64,000 nt of DNA from Marinobacter panjinensis (GTDB lineage Bacteria > Pseudomonadota > Gammaproteobacteria > Pseudomonadales > Oleiphilaceae): positions 1,426,001-1,490,000 of the forward strand of contig NZ_SZYH01000001.1 of NCBI RefSeq assembly GCF_005298175.1. The letters run 5' to 3'. Position numbers and translations under genes: made by a program. Under the pieces are notes generated by a model. That model ran no database searches. It had not been told where the DNA came from and saw nothing but the letters and a program-made list of their open reading frames with translations. This document shows, piece after piece, positions 55,383 to 63,448 of the stretch (positions are counted from its first letter, which is position 1; each line of letters begins with the position of its first letter).

Positions 55383-56000
55383 ATGTTCGATATTATCTTC
55401 CTGCTTGAAATGATCGGCGTGGTTGCCTTTGCCATCTCCGGCATGATCGTGGCGCGATCCAAGAATATGGATCCGGTGGGTATATTCACCATCGGGTTTG
55501 TCACCGCTCTGGGTGGCGGCACCCTGCGGGATCTGATGATGGACAACCATCCGCTGTACTGGATCAAGCATCAGGAACAGCCGATCCTGATTTTGGTGAT
55601 GGCGGTCATCTACAGCTACTGGCACCGCGCCGGACGCCTCCGAGCATCCCGAATCGTCTTTCCCGACGCCATTGGTCTGGGCGTTTTCTCCATTCTTGGC
55701 GCGCAGTTGGCCCTCGACCTTGGCCACTCCTGGTTTGTCGCCTCGCTATTGGGGGTGATGACCGGCACCTTTGGCGGCGCTTTGCGCGATACCTTGTGTA
55801 ATGAGGTGCCGTACATTTTCCGCAAGGACCAGGTTTACGCGTCCATTTCATTTGCCGGTTGCTGGCTCTATTTTGTCTGCCAATGGCTACTGGAGAGCGA
55901 AACCCTCGCCCTGACCATCGGCTTACTGTTCATAACCATCACCCGCTTGCTGGCCGTGCACTTTGATATTCGCCTGCAACGGGACAGAAAACAGGGCTAA
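55383..56000 (+). CDS. TRIC-type cation channel (UPF0126/YadS family)
   Basis: Seven-helix inner-membrane protein of 205 residues in the TRIC family, whose characterised prokaryotic members are trimeric monovalent cation channels. The internal repeat is visible: GFVTALGGGTLRDLMMDNHP in the first half and GVMTGTFGGALRDTLCNEVP in the second. Helices fill most of the length. Divergent from the BLUF gene over about 230 bases; followed by a purine permease gene after 129 bases. Physiological ion in this organism unknown. Confidence 0.9.
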   Translation: MFDIIFLLEMIGVVAFAISGMIVARSKNMDPVGIFTIGFVTALGGGTLRDLMMDNHPLYWIKHQEQPILILVMAVIYSYWHRAGRLRASRIVFPDAIGLGVFSILGAQLALDLGHSWFVASLLGVMTGTFGGALRDTLCNEVPYIFRKDQVYASISFAGCWLYFVCQWLLESETLALTIGLLFITITRLLAVHFDIRLQRDRKQG

Positions 56001-56129
56001 TCAGGTTGCAATGTTGAATCGTCCCTTGGCGTTCACGGCTCCAGCCGGTAACATTGCCGTTTTTTCACCCAGCTCCTGAAACCGATTCATTCAATCCCCA
56101 TTCAGCTCCCTGTAAGGCAGGCATCCGTC

Positions 56130-57428
56130 ATGCTCGAACGACTATTCCAGCTCCAGGCCCATGGCACCACTGTTCGTAAAGAGGTGATTGCGGGCTTTAC
56201 CACCTTCCTGACCATGGCTTACATCATCGTGGTCAACCCCAGCATTCTCTCCGCCACCGGCATGGACTTCGGTGCGGTGTTCGTGGCTACCTGCCTGGCC
56301 GCCACTATCGGCACCCTGATCATGGGGCTGTGGGCCAACTACCCGATTGCCCTGGCCCCGGGCATGGGCCTGAACGCGTTCTTCTCGTTCACAGTGGTAG
56401 GTAGCATGGGTTATAGCTGGCAGGTGGCACTGGGAGCCGTGTTCATCTCCGGTTTCATTTTCTTTTTGCTGAGCCTTTTCAAGGTCCGGGAATGGATCAT
56501 CAACAGCATCCCCCTGTCCCTGCGCTATGGCATCTCGGCCGGTATCGGCTTCTTTCTGGCACTCATCGCGCTGAAAAATGCCGGTATCGTTATCGATAAC
56601 CCCGCAACTCTGGTAGGTCTTGGCGACGTTAAAGTAGCCGAAAGCCTGCTGTTCTTTGGCGGCTTTGTGCTGATCTGCGCACTGTCGTTCCGCCAGATCA
56701 CCGGTGCGGTGATGATTGGCATTATTGCCGTGACCGCCGCCGCAATGGCGATGGGCATGGTGGAATACGACGGCTTTGTTTCGGCTCCGCCCAGCCTGGC
56801 CCCGACCTTTATGCAACTGGACCTCGCCGGCGCGCTGAATGTGGGAATGATCAGCGTTATTTTTGCCTTCCTGTTTGTGGATCTGTTCGACACCTCCGGC
56901 ACTCTGATTGGCGCGGCCCAGCGCGGTGGACTCCTGGACAAGAACGGTAAATTGCCCCGTCTGGGTCGTGCGCTGATGTCCGATTCCGTGGCCACCATGT
57001 CCGGCGCTGCCCTGGGGACATCCACAACCACCAGCTACATTGAGTCCACCGCCGGCATTACCGCCGGAGGCCGCACCGGCCTGACGGCGGTTGTCGTGGC
57101 CGCCCTTTTTATGGCGTGTCTGCTACTATCCCCCATTGCCGGTATTATCCCGGCCTACGCCACCGCGCCGGCCCTGCTGTACGTCGCGGTACTGATGGCC
57201 AGCGGGTTGAAACTGATAGACTGGGATGACGTCACCGAAGCCGCTCCTGCGGTCGTGACCGCATTGATGATGCCGCTGACCTTTTCCATCGCCAACGGCA
57301 TTGCCCTGGGCTTCATCACCTATGCCATCCTGAAAGCGCTAAGCGGACGCTGGTCAGACCTGAACGTCAGTGTGGTCATCATCGCTGTCGTCTTTATCCT
57401 GAAATTCACTTTCCTGGACGTGGCGTAA
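56130..57428 (+). CDS. NCS2-family purine permease (AzgA-like)
   Basis: Inner-membrane proton symporter for adenine, guanine or hypoxanthine; 432 residues with about 12-14 helices. AzgA-branch signatures are present: TTVRKEVIAGFTTFLTMAYI, NPSILSATGMDFGAVF, GMGLNAFFSF, DLFDTSGTLIGAAQRGGLLD and GTSTTTSYIESTAGI. It is 27 bases upstream of apt, so uptake and phosphoribosylation of the base are probably co-expressed; this favours adenine as substrate. AGGC lies upstream of the start. Confidence 0.92.
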   Translation: MLERLFQLQAHGTTVRKEVIAGFTTFLTMAYIIVVNPSILSATGMDFGAVFVATCLAATIGTLIMGLWANYPIALAPGMGLNAFFSFTVVGSMGYSWQVALGAVFISGFIFFLLSLFKVREWIINSIPLSLRYGISAGIGFFLALIALKNAGIVIDNPATLVGLGDVKVAESLLFFGGFVLICALSFRQITGAVMIGIIAVTAAAMAMGMVEYDGFVSAPPSLAPTFMQLDLAGALNVGMISVIFAFLFVDLFDTSGTLIGAAQRGGLLDKNGKLPRLGRALMSDSVATMSGAALGTSTTTSYIESTAGITAGGRTGLTAVVVAALFMACLLLSPIAGIIPAYATAPALLYVAVLMASGLKLIDWDDVTEAAPAVVTALMMPLTFSIANGIALGFITYAILKALSGRWSDLNVSVVIIAVVFILKFTFLDVA

Positions 57429-57455
57429 GCTGCGTTTTCAGAGCCCGGATTCGCT

Positions 57456-57998
57456 ATGGACTACTTTGCAGAAAGCATCAAGAAAGCCATTCGCACGGTG
57501 CCTGACTGGCCCAAGCCAGGGGTCGCCTTCCGCGACATCACCACTGTACTGCAGGATCGCACCGCGTTCCGCAAGCTGATTGATGCCTTTGTTCACCGTT
57601 ACCACGGGCACAAGATCGATGCGGTTGCAGCGGTAGATGCCCGCGGCTTCATTATCGGTTCGGCACTCGCCTATGAGCTCAACGCCTCGCTGGTGCTGAT
57701 CCGCAAGAAAGGCAAGCTGCCGTTCGACACCCTGGTGGAAGATTACGAACTGGAGTACGGCACCGCCTCGGTGGAGCTGCACAAGGATGCCTTCAAACCC
57801 GGCGACAACGTGGTCCTGGTGGACGACCTGATTGCCACCGGAGGCACCATGCTGGCAGCCTCGCGCCTGATCCGCCGTATTGGTGCCGAAATTGTCGAAG
57901 TGGCTGCAATGATCGATCTTCCGGACCTGGGCGGCTCACGCAAGCTGCAGGAGGAAGGTCTGAAGGTTTATACTGTGTGCTCGTTTGAGGGCGATTAG
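57456..57998 (+). CDS. apt: Adenine phosphoribosyltransferase
   Basis: Salvage enzyme converting adenine and PRPP to AMP. The 180-residue protein has the family opening ([20 protein letters not shown]), the loop [28 protein letters not shown] and the PRPP motif [17 protein letters not shown]. It is preceded by a purine permease and followed 9 bases later by an FAA hydrolase-family gene. Confidence 0.97.
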   Translation: MDYFAESIKKAIRTVPDWPKPGVAFRDITTVLQDRTAFRKLIDAFVHRYHGHKIDAVAAVDARGFIIGSALAYELNASLVLIRKKGKLPFDTLVEDYELEYGTASVELHKDAFKPGDNVVLVDDLIATGGTMLAASRLIRRIGAEIVEVAAMIDLPDLGGSRKLQEEGLKVYTVCSFEGD

Positions 57999-58007
57999 GG
58001 GGCTGCC

Positions 58008-58670
58008 ATGCCTGATTATCAGCACCACTGGAAAGACGGGACCCCGGTTCACCTGCCGCTGGGCAAGATTGTCTGCATCGGCCGCAACTACGCGGAGCAC
58101 GCCCGGGAGCTGAACAACCCGGTGCCGGATGAACCGTTACTGTTCATCAAACCGGCAACCTCGGCGGTGCATATCACCCGCCCGCTGGACTTTCCCCGGG
58201 ACCGGGGTGAAGTCCATTTCGAAGCCGAACTGGCCGTACTGATTGGCCGACCGCTGACCAACGCCTCCGCCAGCGAAGCCGAAGGCGCCATTCTCGGCTA
58301 TGGCCTGGCACTGGACCTGACCCTGCGGGACCTGCAATCCCGGCTCAAGGAGAAAGGCCAGCCCTGGGAAAGAGCCAAGGCCTTTGACGGCGCTTGCCCA
58401 CTGTCGCCATTCGTATCCATTGACCGACTTCGACGCGACCACCTGACCTTTACCCTGGACATCAACCGTGAACGCCAACAAACCGGCGACACCCGCGATA
58501 TGCTGAACCCGATCGTGCCTCTGATCGCGCACATGAGCAGCCAGTTCACGCTGATGCCCGGCGATGTGGTCCTCACCGGCACGCCCAAAGGCGTCGGGCC
58601 GCTGGAATCGGGGCAGATATTGTCCCTGGAACTGGAAGATGCCTTGTTTGTTGAGACCACCGTGCTCTAG
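58008..58670 (+). CDS. Fumarylacetoacetate hydrolase family protein (YcgM/FAHD1-like)
   Basis: A 220-residue single-domain member of the FAH family, which in FAHD1/YcgM enzymes acts as acylpyruvate hydrolase or oxaloacetate decarboxylase. Metal-binding features: IVCIGRNYAEHARELNNPVP, FIKPATSA, the acidic HFEAELAVLIGRPL, and late GDVVLTGTPKGVGPL. It has GGGGG upstream of the ATG. It sits between apt and an ABC1-kinase gene and may be read from the apt promoter. Precise substrate unknown. Confidence 0.88.
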   Translation: MPDYQHHWKDGTPVHLPLGKIVCIGRNYAEHARELNNPVPDEPLLFIKPATSAVHITRPLDFPRDRGEVHFEAELAVLIGRPLTNASASEAEGAILGYGLALDLTLRDLQSRLKEKGQPWERAKAFDGACPLSPFVSIDRLRRDHLTFTLDINRERQQTGDTRDMLNPIVPLIAHMSSQFTLMPGDVVLTGTPKGVGPLESGQILSLELEDALFVETTVL

Positions 58671-58732
58671 TGTGGGAACACGGATCTGCAAACCCAGTCA
58701 GGTCCATCGGCTTTTCAGGACGTATATCAGGC

Positions 58733-60049
58733 ATGGCAAAGAAACCGGTTACCACCCGTAGCGGACGATTCTTCAGACTGGCAGGCATGACGGCATCTGT
58801 AGCCGGGCAATATGCCGGGCAGCGCGCACGCCGGATATTCCGCAGCGAAGAGGACGACGAAGGCGCCCGCTCCGAAAGCTACACCCGTATGGCGGACCAG
58901 ATTGTCGACACCTTGGGGGAGCTGAAAGGTGCAGTGATGAAGGTCGGTCAAATAGCGTCGCAGACTCAGGACTTTCTGCCCCGGGAATTCTCCGACGCTC
59001 TCGAGCGGCTGCAGAAAGAAGCCCCGCCCATGCCCTTCGAGGTGATTGTCGGGCAGGTAGAAAGCGAGTTGGGCAAGCCGGTTTCAGAATTGTTCGAATA
59101 CCTCCAGGAAAAACCCTACGCCGCCGCTTCCATTGGTCAGGTCCACCGTGCCCGGCTGCACGATGGCACCGATGTCATCGTCAAGGTTCAGTACCCGGGG
59201 GTGGACGAATCCTGCGACAGCGATCTGAAGCAGCTACGTATGGCCCTGAAACTGGGCGGATTGCTGCGGATGCCCAAGGAACACGTGGACCAGCTGTTCG
59301 GTGAAATCCGTGTCCGGCTGAAAGAAGAACTGGATTACGAAAACGAGGCCCGCAACCTGGAACTCTTCCAGGCATTTCATGCCAACGACGACTGGATCGT
59401 CATCCCGAAAGTGTTCGAAAGCCACTCGTCCCGACGGGTTCTGACCATGGAGCTGGTGGAAGGCGACCACATCAGCGAGGTAACGCCGGAAAAATACGAT
59501 CAGGACACCATCAACCTGATCGGCCACCGCATCTTCACCATGATGGCGGACCAGCTTTTCCGCTACCAGTGCATCCATGGCGACCCCCACGCCGGCAACT
59601 TTGCCTACCGCCCCGACGGCACCATCATTCTGTATGACTTCGGGTGTGTGAAAAAACTGAAGCCGGAGATTGTTGAAGCCTATCGCAACGCCCTCATTTC
59701 GGCCCTTGAAGAAGACTACGCCGCCCTGGATCAACATCTGATTGCCCTGGGCGCTCGCGTGGAATCCCAGCCGGCAGTGGACGAAGCCTACTATGCCATG
59801 TGGCGGGACATCCTCATTCAGCCGTTCCGTAGTGACACACCCTACGATTTCGCTGACTCGGAGCTCCACAAGGACGTCGCCGCCAAGACCACGACCGTGT
59901 TCAAATACCTGGATTATTTCAAACCACCGGTGGAGAGTATATTCATCGACCGCATGATTGCCGGGCATTACTGGATGATGAAGCGGCTGGGTGTGCAGGC
60001 GGCGTTTCGGGAAGAACTGGAGAAATACCTTCGGCAAACGCCGGACTGA
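58733..60049 (+). CDS. ABC1/UbiB-family atypical kinase
   Basis: A 438-residue protein-kinase-like ATPase of the ADCK/UbiB superfamily. The ATG at 58733 starts MAKKPVTTRSGRFFRLAGMT; the frame's earlier opening at 58670 overlaps the preceding gene. Family-defining features are the KxGQ motif (VMKVGQIASQTQDFLPREF), the Ala-rich loop (PYAAASIGQVHRARL), YENEARNLELF, the catalytic HGDPHAGNFAYR and the metal-binding YDFGCVK. No C-terminal membrane helices of classic UbiB are seen, so it is the soluble AarF-like type. It may serve lipid or quinone homeostasis. Confidence 0.87.
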   Translation: MAKKPVTTRSGRFFRLAGMTASVAGQYAGQRARRIFRSEEDDEGARSESYTRMADQIVDTLGELKGAVMKVGQIASQTQDFLPREFSDALERLQKEAPPMPFEVIVGQVESELGKPVSELFEYLQEKPYAAASIGQVHRARLHDGTDVIVKVQYPGVDESCDSDLKQLRMALKLGGLLRMPKEHVDQLFGEIRVRLKEELDYENEARNLELFQAFHANDDWIVIPKVFESHSSRRVLTMELVEGDHISEVTPEKYDQDTINLIGHRIFTMMADQLFRYQCIHGDPHAGNFAYRPDGTIILYDFGCVKKLKPEIVEAYRNALISALEEDYAALDQHLIALGARVESQPAVDEAYYAMWRDILIQPFRSDTPYDFADSELHKDVAAKTTTVFKYLDYFKPPVESIFIDRMIAGHYWMMKRLGVQAAFREELEKYLRQTPD

Positions 60050-60081
60050 GTTGACACCCGGCCCGGCAGAGCGGCCGAAAA

Positions 60082-60489
60082 CTACTCGGGTTTCTGTTTC
60101 AGCAAGTCCCGGATTTCCATCAATAACTGCTCCTGTGCGGAAGGAGCGGGCGGAGCGGCTGGGGTTTCCGCTTCCTTTTTACGCATGCTGTTCAGTGCCC
60201 TCACGGCGATGAATACCGCAAACGCGACGATGACAAAATCGAAAACGGCCTGAATAAAGACGCCATAACGGAGTGCAACTGCCTCCGCACCCTCCTCGGC
60301 GGCTTTAAGCGTAATAACGAGGTTGGAAAAGTCGACACCACCGATAAGTAGTCCGATAGGTGGCATCATAACATCGGCAACAAACGACGAAACAATCTTG
60401 CCGAATGCGACACCTATGATAATGCCTACCGCCATATCCATGACGTTACCCTTGACCGCAAATTCCTTGAACTCCTTTACGATGCTCAT
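60082..60489 (-). CDS. mscL: Large-conductance mechanosensitive channel
   Basis: Pentameric safety valve opening under membrane tension. The ATG at 60489 ([20 protein letters not shown]) fits the family; the frame opening at 60549 is too long. The 135 residues hold TM1 ([20 protein letters not shown]), the loop and TM2 ([20 protein letters not shown]), then RKKEAE and the C-terminal bundle helix ([14 protein letters not shown]) after a Pro/Ala-rich linker. Convergent with the kinase gene. Confidence 0.96.
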   Translation of the reverse strand: MSIVKEFKEFAVKGNVMDMAVGIIIGVAFGKIVSSFVADVMMPPIGLLIGGVDFSNLVITLKAAEEGAEAVALRYGVFIQAVFDFVIVAFAVFIAVRALNSMRKKEAETPAAPPAPSAQEQLLMEIRDLLKQKPE

Positions 60490-60598
60490 CGCAATCAACT
60501 CCCTGATGCCAGATCTTGTTGGCCCCAAAAAAGTAGAGGGCACGCCCACACGAGCGCTATAGAATTGTAGCGGAGTTTTAGGCGATTACTGACACGGA

Positions 60599-61282
60599 TC
60601 AGCGGTTTTCAAGTCCGGCCACCCATTGGGACACACCCTCACAGGCCCCCTTACGGATAACTCTCGCCCTGGAAAGGTTTGCCGGCTCACCGGGATCGAT
60701 GACCGTAATCGGCACATCAAAATCCACCAGGTCCACCAGCCCCGCGGCCGGATAGACTTGCAGGGATGTGCCCACGATCAGCAGGTGATCCGCGGTTGGG
60801 ACGATCTCGGCAGCGGCCTCAATCATCGGCACTTCCTCACCAAACCACACAATATGAGGCCGCAGCTGGGCGCCACGCTCACAGGTGTCGCCGGGATGGA
60901 TATCCGCGAACCCGATGTCGTAGACCAGTTCGGGGTGCTTTGAGCTGCGAGCCTTGGTGAGTTCGCCGTGCAGGTGGATGACATTGCTGGAGCCGCCCCG
61001 TTCGTGCAGGTTGTCCACGTTCTGGGTGATGATGGTCACCCGGTAATGCTGCTCCAGCTTAGCCAGCAGGCGATGGGCGTTATTGGGTTGTGCCGATTCC
61101 AGCTGCCGGCGACGTTCATTGTAGAAGCGCAACACCAGTTCCTGGTTGCGGGTGAAAGCCTCCGGTGTGGCGACGTCATAAACGCTGTGCTGCTCCCACA
61201 GCCCGCCATTGTCGCGGAAGGTGGAAAGGCCACTTTCGGCACTCATACCTGCGCCGGTGAGAACCACGATGTGATCTATCAT
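60599..61282 (-). CDS. cobB: NAD-dependent protein deacylase (CobB/SIR2 type), zinc site reduced
   Basis: Sirtuin of 227 residues removing acyl groups from lysine with NAD. It has LTGAGMSAESGLSTFRDNGG, TQNVDNLHERGG, the catalytic His in HLHGEL, and PHIVWFGEEVP. A Tyr and Arg in FYNERRRQ correspond to the pair that gives CobB/SIRT5 preference for acidic acyl groups. The usual zinc cysteines are mostly gone (ARSSKHPE and only one Cys in DTCERG). It follows DUF2244 by 34 bases in a leftward run with the D-2-hydroxyglutarate dehydrogenase gene. Confidence 0.9.
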   Translation of the reverse strand: MIDHIVVLTGAGMSAESGLSTFRDNGGLWEQHSVYDVATPEAFTRNQELVLRFYNERRRQLESAQPNNAHRLLAKLEQHYRVTIITQNVDNLHERGGSSNVIHLHGELTKARSSKHPELVYDIGFADIHPGDTCERGAQLRPHIVWFGEEVPMIEAAAEIVPTADHLLIVGTSLQVYPAAGLVDLVDFDVPITVIDPGEPANLSRARVIRKGACEGVSQWVAGLENR

Positions 61283-61316
61283 AGGGCACCGCTTTTATTT
61301 TTTATAGGGAGGTACG

Positions 61317-61823
61317 TCAGAACCAGAGTTTCTCCGGCTTACGCCGTTTTTCTACTCTGAGCCCATGTTTTTCAAGGATAGCAACCAGTTCCTCGGTGTC
61401 ATCCATATTAAGGAAAGAAGCCAGGGAAATTTCTTCGCCTCGGAACTGCAGATGGAGCTTGGGGGGTGTCCAGGGATGGCGCGGCATGTCCTGCCACACA
61501 CGGGTATGACGACGGGGCAGTTCCCACTCTTCTTCCTTGCGGGTAAGGCCTTTCTCCAGTCGGATCAGCTCCGGGGCGAAGGTGAGCACTTCCCGTTTCT
61601 GACACTTGCGTGAGGTGTAGTAAAATCCGGCCGCCAGCGCTGTCAGTTCCAGCCCGGCAAATGGCAATACCGGCCACGCCCCGGCCAGGACCATTCCGGT
61701 GGAGATCATCAGCTGAAGGAACACTGCCGCCAGCCAGATGCGGATGTTTCCCTTCCATGTCATGGACTGGTTGGGGGTCAGGAGAAAACAGTCGCCTTCA
61801 TCTCGGGAAAGCTGCTCTACCAT
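61317..61823 (-). CDS. DUF2244 family membrane protein
   Basis: A 168-residue inner-membrane protein of unknown function. It has two closely spaced helices (about 27-46, IRIWLAAVFLQLMISTGMVL, and 50-68) followed by a cytoplasmic beta-rich region with VLTFAPELIRLEKG, RRHTRVWQD, PPKLHLQFRGEEISL and a late FLNMDDTEELVAIL. This order is characteristic of DUF2244. Between the D-2-hydroxyglutarate dehydrogenase and cobB genes on the same strand. Confidence 0.85.
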   Translation of the reverse strand: MVEQLSRDEGDCFLLTPNQSMTWKGNIRIWLAAVFLQLMISTGMVLAGAWPVLPFAGLELTALAAGFYYTSRKCQKREVLTFAPELIRLEKGLTRKEEEWELPRRHTRVWQDMPRHPWTPPKLHLQFRGEEISLASFLNMDDTEELVAILEKHGLRVEKRRKPEKLWF

Positions 61824-61864
61824 TGCGGTTACTCCCGGGAACCACCCGCACTGCCCTAACGCCT

Positions 61865-63268
61865 CTAGTCGAAGATCTTGCCGGGGTTCATCACCCGGTT
61901 CGGATCGAAGACCTGCTTGATGCCTCTCAGGTAGGCAATTTCAGCAGCGCTGCGGGTGTACTCCAGATACGCCTTCTTGGTCATGCCAACGCCGTGTTCT
62001 GCAGACACGCTGCCCTGATAACGTTCGACAATCTCGAAGACCCATTTGTTCACCTGTTGGCATTTCTCAAAGAAATCCTCCTTGGCCATGTCTTCCGGCT
62101 TGAGGATATTCAGGTGCAGGTTGCCGTCACCGATGTGACCGAACCAGATGATTTCAAAATCCGGATAATGCTCGGTTACCACCGCGTCGATTTCCTGCAG
62201 GAAACCCGGCACCCGGGAAACCACCACAGAGATATCATTCTTATACGGCGTGCGCGGTGCAATGGACTCGGAAATCCGTTCCCGTAGCTGCCACAGGTTC
62301 CGGGCCTGGGTTTCGCTCTGACTGATTACGCCGTCCAGTACCCAGCCACTTTCTACACACTGCTCGAACAGCGCCATGGCATCGTCCATTACCTGGTCAG
62401 ACACCGCCTCGAATTCCAGCAGCGCGTAGTATGGCGCCTCGGTTTCGAACGGCGCCTGTACCTGGCCATGGGCCAGCACATGCCCCATCGCCTGGTGGGA
62501 GAAGAACTCGTACGCAGTCAGGTCGATCTGCTTCTGGAAGGTCTGCAGCACATCCATGGTGTTGGTGAGGTCGTTCAGGCCCAGCACCAGTACGGTCAGG
62601 TTGTCCGGTTTGCGTGACAGCTTCATGGTGGCCTCAGTAATGAAGCCCAGGGTACCTTCCGCACCGATGAACAGATGGCGCAGGTCATACCCGGTGTTGT
62701 TCTTCTCCAGATCCTTGTTCAGGTCGAGTATATCGCCCTTGCCGGTCACCACTTTCAGGCCGGCGACCCAGTCCCGGCTCATGCCATAGCGGATCACCTT
62801 GATGCCACCGGCGTTGGTGGACAGGTTGCCACCGAGCTGGCTGGAACCCGCCGAGGCAAAATCCACCGGATAGTAAAGGCCGTTTTCTTCCGCAAAATTC
62901 TGAAGCTGCTCCGTCACCACCCCGGCCTGGCATTTCACGGTGCGGTCACTGGCGCTGAAATCCAGGATCTGGTTCATGTTGTCAAACGCCACCACTACCT
63001 CACCATTGGCGGCCACAGCGCCGGCACTCAGGCCCGTGCGTCCACCCGAAGGAACCAGCGCCACCTGGTTGTCATTGGCAAACATCACCAGTGCCTGCAC
63101 CTGCTCGGTGGTTTTTGGCAGGACGATAGCCACCGGTTTGGGCGGATAGATCTTGGTCCAGTCCTTGCCGTAGTTTTCCAGGTCGGCCGGGTCGGTCAGT
63201 ACTTTCCCGGGGGCCTGGCCCGTTTCCATCAGGGCGCGAAGGGAGGCAACGATCTGTTCAGAATTCAT
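61865..63268 (-). CDS. FAD-linked D-2-hydroxyglutarate dehydrogenase
   Basis: Flavoenzyme of the vanillyl-alcohol-oxidase-type FAD family, 467 residues. Residues 40-220 are the FAD-binding PCMH domain (PSGGRTGLSAGAVAANGEVV, AGSSQLGGNLSTNAGGIKVI and IGAEGTLGFITEATMK). The C-terminal half carries the metal/substrate histidines (WFGHIGDGNLHLNILKP) and SAEHGVG. Divergent from serA across about 180 bases, the arrangement known in Pseudomonas, where SerA also reduces 2-oxoglutarate to D-2-hydroxyglutarate and this enzyme recycles it. D-lactate dehydrogenase is the main alternative. Confidence 0.85.
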   Translation of the reverse strand: MNSEQIVASLRALMETGQAPGKVLTDPADLENYGKDWTKIYPPKPVAIVLPKTTEQVQALVMFANDNQVALVPSGGRTGLSAGAVAANGEVVVAFDNMNQILDFSASDRTVKCQAGVVTEQLQNFAEENGLYYPVDFASAGSSQLGGNLSTNAGGIKVIRYGMSRDWVAGLKVVTGKGDILDLNKDLEKNNTGYDLRHLFIGAEGTLGFITEATMKLSRKPDNLTVLVLGLNDLTNTMDVLQTFQKQIDLTAYEFFSHQAMGHVLAHGQVQAPFETEAPYYALLEFEAVSDQVMDDAMALFEQCVESGWVLDGVISQSETQARNLWQLRERISESIAPRTPYKNDISVVVSRVPGFLQEIDAVVTEHYPDFEIIWFGHIGDGNLHLNILKPEDMAKEDFFEKCQQVNKWVFEIVERYQGSVSAEHGVGMTKKAYLEYTRSAAEIAYLRGIKQVFDPNRVMNPGKIFD

Positions 63269-63300
63269 GGATAGTCCGGTCTCGCAAAGGGTTAGTCAGG

Positions 63301-63369
63301 GCGTCAGCAGGCGAAGTTGATTCAGGTAACCTGACGCGCTGTGAAAATCTGCGTTTATGGTATCATACC
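63301..63369 (+). promoter_or_regulatory. Cluster of dyads in the serA upstream region
   Basis: Three overlapping symmetric elements are visible: GCGTCAG (63301-63307) paired with CTGACGC (63331-63337), the 13-base palindrome TCAGGTAACCTGA (63322-63334), and GGTATCATACC (63359-63369). They lie between the divergent serA and D-2-hydroxyglutarate dehydrogenase genes and are plausible regulator or promoter elements. No regulator is identified. Confidence 0.35.
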
Positions 63370-63380
63370 GCCCCTGTTCT

Positions 63381-63410
63381 GTGAGCCCGCCCGCCAACAG
63401 CGGCGCTCAC
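63381..63410 (+). promoter_or_regulatory. Leader hairpin before serA
   Basis: GTGAGC-CCGC (63381-63390) pairs with GCGG and GCTCAC (63400-63403, 63405-63410) with one bulged C and a nine-base loop. It ends 38 bases before the serA ATG and has no T-run, so it looks like a 5' leader structure rather than a terminator. Confidence 0.4.
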
Positions 63411-63448
63411 GGGTCATTTCATGTGACGAAAGGTTCGGAAGCAAGCCC

